Assembly (NCBI GenBank): GCA_001692895.1
Contig: KV748199.1
Span: 1,798,001-1,862,000 of the forward strand
Origin: Cenococcum geophilum 1.58
Lineage: Eukaryota > Ascomycota > Dothideomycetes > Gloniales > Gloniaceae
Length of the DNA: 64,000 nucleotides
Direction of reading: 5' to 3'
The notes under the pieces were generated by a model that searched no databases, was not told the origin of the DNA, and saw nothing but the letters and a program-made list of their open reading frames with translations. Every line of letters starts with the position of its first letter. Positions within the stretch are counted from its first letter, which is position 1. The translations under genes were made by a program, and so were the position numbers. Positions 1-10,929 of this stretch are shown piece by piece.

Positions 1-450
1 GACCCTACTGTACGAGCAATTCCAAATATATTTAAATATAGTCTTAATAATCTTTCTAACCTAGATTCTGACTATAACACAGAATTTAATAAGCAGCGCT
101 TTAATATACTTCCACCGGTATATAACTACTTATAATAACAGTTCTGGACTAATACTTATATCTAGGTACTCAACGCGTCCCTTTCCTTAAACCTAAACAC
201 CTCCCGCCCTTCCGGCACTGTTACTTAGCCTAATACACCCCACAACATATCGCCTAATCAAACCGACCATAGTACCAATCACTGAGGCGGTAAGCCTAAC
301 AATGTCAGCGACCCTAATAGTGGTATAGATAGCGGGACTAATATAAACAAGTGTCGTAACGGATATAGTGGAGTTAATATAAATAAAAATGGCGATGCGG
401 ATAATAGAACGGATATAGCTCTAGGTAGAAATATAGATAATTAAAATAGT

Positions 451-840
451 GTGAGAAAGGGGGGCAATAAATATAATAGAGTGGACATAGGCAATAATAC
501 TAGCGTAAATAGTAGAGAAGATATGGACAAGGATAGTGGCGCCGGCAATAATTTCGGAAATAATACCTATAAGCTTATCTTTAAAGGTATAAAATCGCGG
601 AATCGGAAACGTACTATTAATATACCATATTGCTGGAATTACAAACAGTTAATGGCTGCAGTTAAGCCATTTAGAAAGACGCTTAGGGCTAAACCCAATG
701 CAAGTCTTTGGTATACTATTAGAAAAGGGGTTAAGTCTATACTATTTAATAATAAGGATCTAGATATCTTTAGAACGAGGGTAAAGAAGGGGCTAGGCAA
801 GGTAAATACTTCGTGGTCTATAATAGGTTTAGAGGAGTAG
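451..840 (+). pseudogene. Unidentified basic ORF (129 codons) in RIPped DNA
   Basis: I do not recognise this reading frame. It opens in an Asn/Gly/Asp-rich stretch, which continues upstream of the ATG from about position 300 with a few stops, and ends in a Lys/Arg-rich block of about 75 residues that stops at 838-840. The composition change from low-complexity linker to basic block suggests part of a once larger protein. The surroundings are strongly TpA-rich, so the ATG is probably not the original start. The basic C-terminal part vaguely resembles N-terminal regions of fungal NACHT or ankyrin proteins, but that is only an impression. It may equally be transposon-derived. Confidence 0.25.
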
Positions 841-890
841 CTATTTTATATAGTAGTTATAATATAAATATATTTTTAAAGGCATATTAT

Positions 891-1060
891 GGCAATCTAT
901 GGCAATCTGTGGCAATCTGTGGCAATCTATAGCAATCTATAGCAGTATATTATAATTTATACAGTTTATATAGTTTGTACAGTTTATATAATTTATACAG
1001 TTCGTACAGTTCGTATAGTTTATACAGTTCGTGCAGTTTGTATAGTTTGCGCGCTATTTA
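891..1060. repeat. Two abutting 10-bp minisatellites
   Basis: From 891 to about 944 a 10-bp unit (GGCAATCTGT with A/G variation) repeats five times. From about 951 to 1055 a second unit of 9-10 bp (CAGTTTATA, CAGTTCGTA, TAGTTTGTA variants) repeats about ten times. The first unit resembles a short stretch inside the 227-bp Gypsy LTRs farther right, where GGCAATCTGTGGCAA-like sequence also occurs, so it may derive from an LTR. Unit differences are mostly C/T and G/A. Confidence 0.7.
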
Positions 1061-1241
1061 TTTATAGGGTAGCAAAAAGCTAGCATTAGTTTGGTAGTTA
1101 AGCGTTTTGCTGTAATTTGCTATTAGATACTACAAACTTGTTACAAAACGCGCGGTTTACTATTAGATACTGCAAACTTATTATAAAACGCACGGTTTGC
1201 ACAATTCGCTAACGACCATATCCACCTGCCGCAACCGTACA

Positions 1242-1264
1242 GTTTGCGGCAATTTGCCGCAAAC
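1242..1264. repeat. 23-bp palindrome, GC-rich in AT-rich context
   Basis: Two perfect 11-bp arms (GTTTGCGGCAA and its complement) flank one central T. The surrounding 1080-1260 bp also carries several partial GTTTGC/GCAAAC copies. This could be the end of a DNA transposon or a fold-back element; no partner end was identified. Confidence 0.6.
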
Positions 1265-1280
1265 CGCAACAACCAGCCTA

Positions 1281-3128
1281 AAAAAAAAAATCCTGATGTA
1301 GGTCTAGAATGTAAAAGGGGATACTATATTAGCGTTATCCGTTAAGAGCGATATATAACTTTAAGACGTGGGTAATAGGCTAACCGGCTTAGCCGTTATA
1401 GCCTTTTACCTAGATAGGCTTCTCTAGTTAGATAGCTTCTGCATTTAGAAACTTGGCAACATTATTTATATAGGTAGTTATAACCGACTACTAATGCTCG
1501 CTTTAACTTATGACTTACTACCCGTTTCTTAACTTATATATCTCTTGCCATTATATGTCTCATTACTGTATTACACCTATCTTTAATATCTACCTATTAA
1601 TTGTTTCTATTACCTATTTATTACCTATTACCGACTAAGTGGCAATGGCGACCTTGTGGCAATTAAGTAACAGTTATAAATCGTTATCGGTATCGCCGAC
1701 AACCTTAGCCACCTATTTCTTGTATATAGTATCCTTAATTTCCATAGATTTAAAATCAAGTCGTTTATTTAATTCTTTACACTGTAAAGCTTACAGTAGT
1801 ATTTATAAAGGCAAAGCTATTTACTCTAGTGTTAATAAGGGCGGTTGTATTAACTTTATAACCATTTTAAAATACTATACATAGAACTATAAAATGCTTT
1901 CCACCCATTAATTAACTAAGATTAATCTCTTTAAGATTGATAGGGTACCCTAGGGGGGAGTTTTTCCCTAGGGTTCTTCTTTTTCTAACTTATTAGACGT
2001 TTCTCCTTCCTCTATTTCCTTAATATCGCCTATATCCTTTAGCTCCGGGCAGAATAAAGCAAAGTAACCCTACTTATTATTGTTATAGCATATAGCCGAG
2101 GTAGGGTTAATTAGAGTATTGCGGCGAATACTAGTTAATAGCGTGGTATGTAACTAGTTAGGCGAGGCTCGCTAGTATATAGTTATAACCGCCTTTAGTA
2201 TAGGAGCAGTTATAACTTGTTTTTCTGCTTTAGCTCTTATAGGTATAGCTAGCGAGTTCTAATTGTTACGGAGTTGCTTCTGCTAATTAGGGTAGGCGTT
2301 AATCCGCTTTAGTTCTAAGTCTAATAATAGGTAACGAGCTATAAGTCTTTCATAGGTTAGTAGGTTATTTAAGGTTATAGTAATCTTTTCTTATAGCCGG
2401 ATTATTAGTTTATTGTATAGGTCTAATCGATAGTTCTTAAGGGAAACCTAGCCTTCTCCTATAAGGTGTAGGAATTAAGTTTAGAATTTAGCAAAGAGTT
2501 AGTTTAATTTTATTATTAAGCGATTATAGTTATAATAGGTATCCTATACTTTATTTAGGTTAATATAGATAGCCGCTAGGTGCCGTATTATCTTGTTAAC
2601 AGATATAAATTAGATAGGGGAGTCGTCCTTAAACTTAGCTTAAAGGTGCCGTTAGGCGTCCCCAGTAGTTCAACTAAAGAGGTAGATTATTTTGGCTTCT
2701 TTAGAAAGGAAATAGTTATGGTTAACACGGAGCTTTCCTTATACTTAAATCCTCTAATTTTTAAAGGTAGGGTCTATTCTATTAGATAGTAGTAGAGGGT
2801 TAGGGAGCTTAACGGACTTTAATTACTTTATTATTATATCCGTACTTTCTAGTATATCGTATTTAGTAAAGTAAATAGGTCGGCTAGGGCTTTAAGAAGG
2901 GGAAGCTAGGCTATTTTATAGGGCTGTGAGGCTTTCTAGGATCTCTTATAGGGTCTCTTGTATATTTCTTGCTTTAAGACAATTGGCTTCCTAGCTGGCT
3001 ACAAGGGCGCAAATCTACTCGCGTACGTCTACGACGTTATTATTATCTTTAATTTCTGATCCTAATTAGATCTTAGGTTCCTCTTAGGTAGAGGCAGCTC
3101 TCTTAAATAAGCTTGCTTTAGGTGCCAT
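1281..3128 (-). pseudogene. RIP-decayed Ty3/Gypsy gag-protease remnant
   Basis: Read on the minus strand from an ATG at 3128 (MAPKASLFKR...), the frame gives a gag-like protein with stops at former Gln/Trp/Arg codons. It includes IDPTFKN.RI.V.GKLRVN (about 2590-2680), typical of fungal retrotransposon gag, and a zinc-knuckle-like CYNNNK.GYFALFC near 2050-2095. The aspartic protease follows: TTALINTRVNSFAFINT (about 1700-1850), i.e. DTGAN decayed to NTRVN, then VAKFLNAE...KPI.VKGYNG (about 1390-1480) and IPFYILDL near 1300. About 200 bp of unrelated sequence separates the two protease halves. Reverse transcriptase and integrase are missing: the element is cut at about 1281, next to A-rich sequence. 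No LTR pair was found. Confidence 0.65.
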
Positions 3129-3938
3129 TGTTAACTTCTTAAGGTTTTGTTAGTATTATACGCTTTAGTTTTAATTCTAGGGGTATAGGTCTAGTCCTAT
3201 CTAGCTTATAAGGTAGGATATTATCTAGGCCTTCTCAGGTAATATAAAGTTATTTTAGTGTCTAAGTATAGCGCGTTAATGCGTTATTGCAGACGAAGTT
3301 TTTTTGGGGTGGGATATTATTAAGGCCTTCCCAGGTAATGTAGGGTGAGCTTAGTATAATATTACGGCTTATATAAATGCCTCTAAACTAAAGCTTATAG
3401 AATGCTATATTACGAAGATACTAAGCTAAAGAGAAGGAAAAGGGGTTGCTAAGACCAATGTAAATAAATATATAAGGTAAGCCGCTAAGGCGCTAGCTTT
3501 AGGCGGGCCAATTATAGGTCGGTAGAATATAGTAGAATTTGGTAGGTAATGTGCGATAGCGCCGTTATAAAAGCTAGAACTACTAAGTTGGCCTATACTA
3601 AGGGATATACTACTTACGGCTATATTAATAGTAAAGTTAGACCTAAACTAGCTTACTACCTATAACTAGCTCTACGCTAAATATAAGGATAATTTACGCG
3701 TATACTAGAAGCAAAAATAGGCTATAAACGATATTAATAACTACATTGTTCGCACTATATTGGTAGCCTACCTTTTACTTATTAATAGCCTTAGTAGTTA
3801 GTTACATTAAATATTTAAGGCGTCTCTACTACTATAGTAGCTACTATAGTAATAGAGACACCCCGTATTTTAGTAAGTAATTAAGCCCATCTTATATAAG
3901 AATCTTATACTATTAGTACTTACTAAATTATATACTTA
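3129..3938. other. RIPped DNA without recognised gene
   Basis: AT-rich sequence upstream of the decayed gag and possibly including its 5' LTR. A roughly 30-bp segment around AAGGCCTTCCCAGGTAATG is present twice (about 3215-3245 and 3325-3347). The only other structure I see is the palindrome at 3819-3862. No coding frame was recognised. Confidence 0.5.
3819..3862. repeat. 44-bp palindrome with no spacer
   Basis: GTCTCTACTACTATAGTAG (3822-3840) is immediately followed by its near-perfect reverse complement (3841-3859, one C/T mismatch). With one more mismatch the symmetry extends three bases on both sides. Head-to-head inverted DNA of this kind can extrude as a cruciform; origin unknown. Confidence 0.75.
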
Positions 3939-4200
3939 TAGGGCCTCCTCCCGTCTATAAATACTCCCTCCTTTATACCTTCTATTTTCTTTCTTTCTTT
4001 TTCCTTATAAGACTTAAAGGTGCTCTAATACCTTTCCCTAGTCCCTACTAAGGGATCTATTAGTTAATGTAGTAATATAGATAGTATTAGACAATAAGAC
4101 GGGTAAGAGAGGATAGAAAGGACGGAGGAGCCTCTAGTATATATTAGTTAAGTAATATTACTAGCTATATTATAGCTACCTAATCTCCTATACTTGTAGG
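3939..4200. repeat. Satellite unit 1 of a ~257-bp tandem array
   Basis: Starts at TAGGGCCTCCTCC and ends at the next TAGG (4197-4200). It is homologous along its length to the three units at 7518-8265. Each unit has TATAAATACTCCCTCC near its start, a pyrimidine run, AAGGGATCTATTAG in the middle and AGGAG.CTCTAGTA near its end. It is separated from the other units only by the hAT insertion. Confidence 0.8.
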
Positions 4201-7200
4201 CAGTGTGTCCAACAGCGAGCCATTAGCGAGCGAGCTGCTAAGACGCACTAGCTAGCTGTCAAAAAATGCTTTAAAGCTGACTCGCTGCTGTTTTTGGAGC
4301 TTGTCGCTAGCGCGCTAATAGCGCGCTATCCCGATTAGGAAATACATAATAGAAGATTAGTATAATATTAAATTTTTAGTAGAACCTCCCCCTATATACA
4401 AGTTAACGTTACCTACTTAATCAGACGTCCTTATATTGCTTATATTATATTTAAATATCCTTAAGATTATCCTCTAAAGCGGCCAAGTTATAGAAGGTAG
4501 ATAAGAAGGTAGGGGTATAAGAGAGAAAGGATAGCTATTAGGGGGTAGGCCGCAGTCTACTAGAGGTTAGATTAAGCAGATATTAAGAGCTTTAGTAAAT
4601 TAAACTTACTAAGCCGTCGCTACCGCGCCTAAATCTAGATTAAAGCTAGTAAGATTAACTATAAGACTGCTAAGCTACGGTGTAGTTAACAATCTATTAG
4701 TCTTAATATAGTTAGTTAAGCTACTTAAAATAAGCCCTTTTAATAGCCACCACTTTTAATATTTATCTGCTTTAATTGTGTTCGTAAATAGGCGATTTCT
4801 TTTATTAGTAACCACCTTCTTAGCAAGGCTAAAGACTCGTTTGTAAGCTAAACTTATAGCGGGTATAGAAAAGAGATTTAGGGCGATTTTAGTAAGGATT
4901 AGATAGTAAATAGAGCCTTATATTAACTACTAGGTAAGCAAATTTACTATTAGCTCTACTAATTCCTTATTATCCTCCTTCTAACGATAAAGCTTAAGCC
5001 CAGCCTTATAGTATCTTTAAAGCTTATTCGCTAGCTTTATCTTCTTCTACGTATGTATTATTATAGCGTAGTCCTTATCTACTATAAGGCGAGCTTTAAA
5101 GTCGTTATCTAAATTGTTATTAGGCTTCTGCAGTACCTTTTAACAACTTAGCTATATAAGCTTCTTAGCTTCCTCCTTATTCTCTACCTCTAGGTATTTA
5201 GCGAATAGAGTTTTAATACTCTTTTTGGCGTGCCTAACCTATATTAGCTATTTCCGCTACTTATCTACAAACTAGGCTCTCTTAAGGGAGGGGTAAAGGA
5301 TAACTGCAGTAAAGTAGTAGGGACTTTCTGTCTTAAACTTATTGAAATACTTATTAACCTTTTAGATGGCCATAGTAATACTAGACTTAAGGAAGGAGTT
5401 GTCCTTATTCTTAAGCTTCTGCTTAGCTTAAAGAAGGTATTTATAGAGCGTATCTAAGCTAATAATAGACTCCTATAAAGCACTATAAGAGCCTTTAACT
5501 TCTAAGGCGTTCGCGTTACCTTTTATACGCTTTATTATTTTTATAAATGGCTTAAGCAACTTAATAAGTTGTTTAATTAATTGCCAGTCGCTCTTAGTAA
5601 GGAAATCCTGCCTTAAATTATAGCTATTCTTTTTATTAGCTGGCGGCCGCTATAAGAGGCAGTACTTCTAAATCGCCTTCTTAAGCTTTAGAGCTTAAGC
5701 AGCTATAAAGTAGGTAGAGTTCCATTACACGCCGCCATCCTTTACTAGCATAAGCTCCAGCTAATTAAAGAGCTTATCCTTAGCCGCTACTTCGGCTTAA
5801 TTATCTACAAAGTCCTTATAACGGCCCATACTTCTTATAATATATTTAATAATATTATAAAGCTTACTAATAAATCCCTTCTCTCTTATAAGCTTAAACT
5901 TAGCTTTATTACTTATATTAATAAGCTTCTATTTAAGTTTGCTAATACCCTTTCTAAATATTAACGCCTTAACGATAAGGTTAATAATATAGCCAACGTA
6001 CTAAAGGCATATATAAGGAGGGAGGGAGAGGCTTCTAAAGAGGTAAGTATAAAGCTTATTATTATTTGTAGCGTTATCCATTATAAGGCAGCTAAGCTTA
6101 TATTAAATCTTATACTATTTAAGTGCTAGAGTAAGGACTTGTGCGATATTTTTACTAAAATAAGAGCCGCGGATTTAAGGAAGTCCTAAAAAAACAAATT
6201 AAAGCTTACTAGATTTGTTAATAAAATAGGCAACTACACTAAGTAATAAGAGCCTATTTGTAGATATCCAAATATTGTAGCTAATATTAATCTTACTCCT
6301 ACTTAATATCATTAACTTCTTAATATCCACTTTCCGCAGCTTATACGCGTTCGTAATCTATATAAATAAAGAGATAGGGGCATAGGCGAGGCAGTATTGT
6401 AATTTAGGACGATTAAATGTAAGTAGAGCTCTTGTATAAGCACTAGTTACTTACTAGAAGGTAATATCTTAAAGAATCGCCTAGTTAATAAAGGCCTGGA
6501 TATAACCTCTTAACTAAAAAGGAATATATTACCTAGTAGAAGTAGTAGCCGCTTTAGCCGCTTTAAATAAATTAGCTAGTAAGAGCTCGCTAAGGTAAAC
6601 GCCTTTAATAATATTATAATTTAACTTAAGATATCTAAAAATATGGTTGTTGCCGTTTACTATAAGCAAGCCTCTAGGCTTCTTATTTAAGTAACAAATC
6701 TTATAAAGCCACAGTCTCTTAGTGCCCTAAGAAGTCTGCTAGCTTAGATCTACGCCGTCCTTCTAAATATCTAATATTTAAGCATTTAATAATGCAGTAC
6801 GCTTATATTAAACTTAATAGCCAATTTCTAATAGGCGGATTTTAATTATACTAAGCTAAAGGTTGTCCTATTAAATATAAAAGATTTAGCCGGAATTTAG
6901 ATTAGTTAAAGGTGTTATTTATAATATCTAACTACTAAATAGGGTAGGAGTATTAGGAGAGGTAAAGGGGCGAGAGTTGTCGTTAACTAATAGAGGTAAG
7001 GAGGCAATTAAACTAGTAAGCTTAATGCGTGAACTTAACGCGGTAGGGGTTAGTTAAGGCGTAGTTTATATAGAAGATAAAGAAGAAGAAGTAGTAGAAG
7101 CTTTAAGGCCTAGTTTACATGTTTAAAAGAGGGTCTATTATATAGTAAGGTTAATTAAGGGGGTAGTATTAAGGTAGAGGAAAAGTTAACTCTTAGTAGG

Positions 7201-7517
7201 ATATATAGCTGGCCGATAAAGAACGCGATAATAGGGATATTAAGGGAAAACACGCTAACCCATAGTGTGTATCTCTATATTTCTTATTGCCTAGTAGTAG
7301 ATTAGCGCCCTAAATATAAGCCGAAATTAAGCAAACTTCTATAATCTGCCTTAATACCAAAATCGTATCACTACCTTATTAGCGCGCTAGCGAGCTAAGC
7401 CTTATAGAGCTTTTGCTCGCTGGCGCGCTGTTAATAAATATAATCGCTTGCTGACTGCTTACATTATTAGCGTCTTGGCAGCGACGCTGTTAGCGACGCT
7501 GGCTCTTAGACACACTG
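4201..7517 (-). mobile_element. hAT DNA transposon (hAT-1), RIP-decayed, 3,317 bp
   Basis: The ends are inverted: CAGTGTGTCCAACAGCGAGC on the left and, reverse complemented, CAGTGTGTCTAAGAGCCAGC on the right. The flanking 8-bp target duplication is CTTGTAGG (4193-4200) and CTTATAGG (7518-7525); the single G/A difference is a RIP-type change. An 8-bp duplication and CAGTG ends are hAT hallmarks. Subterminal regions are rich in GCGAGC/GCGCGC motifs on both sides. The element landed exactly at a unit border of the ~257-bp satellite. The transposase lies on the minus strand. Confidence 0.92.
4600..6950 (-). pseudogene. hAT transposase, RIP-decayed
   Basis: On the minus strand around 6280-6020 the frame reads, with several stops, IWISTNRLLLLSVVAYFINK, then FVFLGLP.IRGSYFSKNIAQVL and LSCLIMDNATNNNKLYTYL. 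This matches the hAT RNase-H-like core: the WTSPN...GI.AHFI block, the LLGLPR..GSHSGENIA block, and the DNA(S/T)NN block carrying a catalytic Asp. The N-terminal BED finger should lie near 6500-6950 and the C-terminal dimerisation region near 4600-5000; I could not confirm either. No long ORF remains, so it cannot encode active transposase. Boundaries are approximate. Confidence 0.8.
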
Positions 7518-8265
7518 CTTATAGGCCTCCTCCTATCTATAAATACTCCCTCCTCTATATCTTCTTTTCTTCTTTTCTTCTTCCTTATAAGAGCTAGAGG
7601 TGCTTTAATACTTTTTCCTAGTCCCTACTAAGGGATCTATTAGTTAATATAGCGATATAGATAGTATTTAATAAGGAGATAGGTAAGAGAGGAGATAGGA
7701 AGAACGGAGGGGTATCTAGTAGGTATTAGTTAAGTAACGTTAATATCTATATTATAGTTGCCTAATCTCCCATTTATAGGCCTCCTCCTATTTATAAATT
7801 CTCCCTTTTTTATACTTTTTTCTCTTTTTCTTTCTTCTTTCTTATAAGAGCTAGAGGTGCTCTAATACCCCTCCCTAGCCTCTATTAAGGGATTTATTGG
7901 TTAATATAGTAATATAAACAGTATCTAATAAAGAGATAGGTAAGAGAGGAGATAGGAAGGATGGAGGGACGTCTAGTAGGTGTTAGTTAAGTAATATTAA
8001 TGTCTATATTATAGCTACCTAATCTCCCGTTCGTAGGCCTTCTCCTATTTATAAATACTTCCTCCTCTATACCTTCTTCTCTTCTTCTCTTTTCTTCTTT
8101 ATAAGAGCTAAAGGCGCTTTAATACCCCTTTTTAGTCTCTATTAAGGGATCTATTAGTTAATATAGCGATATAAATAGCATCGGATAAGAAGATAGGTAA
8201 AAAAGGAGATAGAAAGGATAGAGGAACCTCTAGTAGGTATTAGTTAAGCAATATTAACGGCGGTT
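7518..8265. repeat. Satellite units 2-4 of the ~257-bp tandem array
   Basis: Three head-to-tail units begin at the TAGGCCTCCTCC motif at 7522, 7777 and 8034 (spacings 255 and 257 bp). They continue the unit at 3939-4200 and differ from it mainly by C/T and G/A changes. The last unit fades at about 8265. No coding frame is apparent. Each unit begins AGGCCTCCTCC and contains GGAGG.GCCTCT near its end, a short inverted repeat. Confidence 0.85.
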
Positions 8266-8999
8266 TTTGTTATCTAAAAATTGCGTTATATAATAATATT
8301 TAGGAACGTAAATATATACCCCCGTCCCATACTTACACCACTACTAAATATTTTAGATTTTATACTTAGAGTTATTTATAATAGGCATTTTAGGAGATCT
8401 GCTAGTTTAAAGCTCTATAATTAAACATTATTAACGTTTTATATAGGGGTTGTTAATTAAGCTCCTAGGATATAATTTTTAAAGTTTAATACTATATTAA
8501 TATTATAACCTTCTTGCAGTGGCTAAGCTACCCCTAATCTCCTCCCCCTCCTCCCCCCTCCTATTACTTGGCGCTAAGCTATTACGTTATTGCTAAGCTA
8601 TTGCGTTATTGTACGTCCGAACTAGGTAGGTAATAACGTGGTTACTTAATTATATTAGACGTCTGTATATAGTTATATCTCTTTCTATATACGTATTTAA
8701 TTAATTTAGGATAGTAAACTTACTTTAATTCTAGCTATATAGCGATTTAATTATTAGGTATTAAAAATATTTAGTATATAAAGCTTTAAATTAGAATTAT
8801 AATCTACTATATCAGATTCTATATAGAGGGCTCTATATTAAAGCTCTACAGTTTAAATATATACTAGATTTGTAACTAATATAATCCTTAAGCCTAGCTT
8901 AAGTAGGGCGCCTTGGTTACTATAGTAGATTCTTATTTAGTAGTAACTAAGGCGCCTTAATCTTATTACTACTTCTAAATTAAGTAAAAGCTCTATATA
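8266..8999. other. RIPped DNA without recognised gene
   Basis: AT-rich sequence with one C-rich run at 8533-8563 followed by a near-duplicated GCTAAGCTATTGCGTTATTG motif (8573-8609), and a hairpin at 8907-8956. No coding frame recognised. Confidence 0.5.
8907..8956. repeat. Short hairpin with 16-bp arms
   Basis: GGCGCCTTGGTTACTA (8907-8922) pairs with the reverse complement at 8941-8956, one mismatch, with an 18-nt loop. It is GC-richer than its surroundings. It may be a small fold-back element. Confidence 0.6.
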
Positions 9000-9079
9000 G
9001 GGGGGTCCCAGGGAGTCTCCCCCTGGAAAACCTTATCTCTATATATATTAATTAGAGTTAATGTTATAAGATTTAGTTA

Positions 9080-10880
9080 GATCTATTAAAAAGGAGCTCT
9101 TGCTGCACCCGGTTTAAAGAGACCAAAACCAACCAAAAAGAACCCTAAAAAACACCTAGAGAATCCCCCTAAAATGCATGCATTGTAGAGGAGGCATACG
9201 TCGACCGACGGTGGCTCGCACTCGCGCGCAACCGCCAGATCTATGCCTAACAACGGCCCTCTATAACAAAGATAGGCGAATACCACACTATAAAGCGGAA
9301 ATACCTTTATTAAGAAGGCATCTAACAAAATATAAAGCCTACTAGACGTGTCTAGTATCTAGAATTGCGGGGAAGTAACTATTAGCTATAACGAACTAAT
9401 ACAGCTAGTAGAATGGCTCCGCTAGTCTAGCGAACCTTAGGCGCCCCTCTAGTAAACCCTTAATTAAATCCTCTAACGGCTAAGCAAAATTAAAAATAAA
9501 TAAAAACCCCCCTTACCGGCAAACCGCACCTAGGCCGCCGTAGCCGCGCTTCTATAGTATAGGGAACCTACCCCCCTTAAGATAATAACCGGGTATATAA
9601 TTATAATATAACTAAATATAGAAAAAGCAGAGGGGCTTAGGGGATAATTAGAAATAGAAGTCCTTATAGAGATTCGTAAAGAGGTCTATAATATAGTTAT
9701 AGTCCAATACCTTAGAAGCGGAGATATTAAAGTTACCCTAAAGAACTAATAGGTAAAGGAATAAGCTATAAGGGTAGGGGACAGGCTAGGAGAACGTATT
9801 GGCATAAAAGTGCTCCGCGAAGACTACCTAGTTAAAGTCCTAGCAGTTCCTATAAGCCTTAGGGTAAAAAAGGGATACTAGGCAGATAACACAGCAACTA
9901 TATAGGAGATAGTAAAACATATAGAACGCCTTATACTAGGCTTTGAGATTACCTAAATCTAATAGCTTTAATAGGAAAATATAAACTAAGTAAATAATAA
10001 AAATAATAAGAGGATATAAGGGTCGCTAGAGACTTGCTAGGGAGATGCCAGTCAAACGTATAGCTCCCTTATTATTAGTATATATACACCAGAAATGTAA
10101 AAACTCCTTATTTAAAAAGAAATAATTATAAATGGCCTTATATACAATATAAGGCTTTACAACTATAGACTATGCCTAGAATAATACTACCGCTATATAT
10201 AATAGGGATATACCTAATCCACATACGCAGTATAGGTGTGCTGCGGCCACTATACAGGCCCCTATAATATAAGACACTACTTAAATTAAGACTAAACAAA
10301 ATGCGTAAACTGCTACTAAAGCACATATAAGGCGTAGGAGAGAAAAGACTACATTAAATATAGGAGGTAGAAGGTAAGGGCTTAACAGCTATAGGAATAA
10401 CTATACGCTAGGTTATATAAATGGAAATAATAGGCGATAAGCTAAGGGGATATAGGTGCCTTTTTAGCGTTTCCTACCTTTAGTACTAGGGGGCTAGGCT
10501 AGCCATCCTAAGCCTTAACGGGCCAGAAGCGGCGCCGCGTGATATTACCAGACTATATAGGGACATAAGGGTTATAGGGGATATAAGGGAGAGGATACCT
10601 AGTAGGAAGACCCCTATAGACAGCTATAGCAAGCTTAAGACTAGGATAATTAAGAATTAGATTTAACGCGGTAAATATAACATTTGCAGCCGACCTATAA
10701 AGGGCGTATAGCCAGCTAGTAAGAATAGGGGAGGAACTAAAGATAATAATAGATTTAGATATAAAAGCGCTAGTAGGAATATAAGACACGGGAATAAAAA
10801 GCTCTATATAAAATAAGTAGTAACTAGGGTATAAATATAAGAGATAGAAGTTCTAAACATCCTAAAGAAAGTAGAAATAG
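9080..10880 (+). pseudogene. LINE ORF1 region, decayed
   Basis: The first part (9080-9320) is notably less RIPped and reads as a Lys/Pro-rich segment (RPKPTKKNPKKHLENPPK) followed by further coding-like sequence. Downstream to about 10880 the sequence is heavily decayed. Position and the basic character suggest the nucleic-acid-binding ORF1 of a Tad-type LINE. I could not find clear CCHC knuckles. Assignment rests mostly on being upstream of the endonuclease. Confidence 0.45.
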
Positions 10881-10929
10881 AAGAAGTGAGGAATAAAGGA
10901 AAGGCAAAGGACCCTCACTAGGGGTCCGC

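Noticed and set aside
891-1060. CRISPR-like short repeats
   Set aside because: 10-bp units without spacers in fungal DNA; a minisatellite.
1639-2789. Plus-strand ORFs of 81 and 69 codons
   Set aside because: Antisense to the decayed Gypsy gag-protease frame on the minus strand.
9086-9328. 80-codon minus-strand ORF
   Set aside because: Antisense shadow of the less-RIPped LINE ORF1 region.
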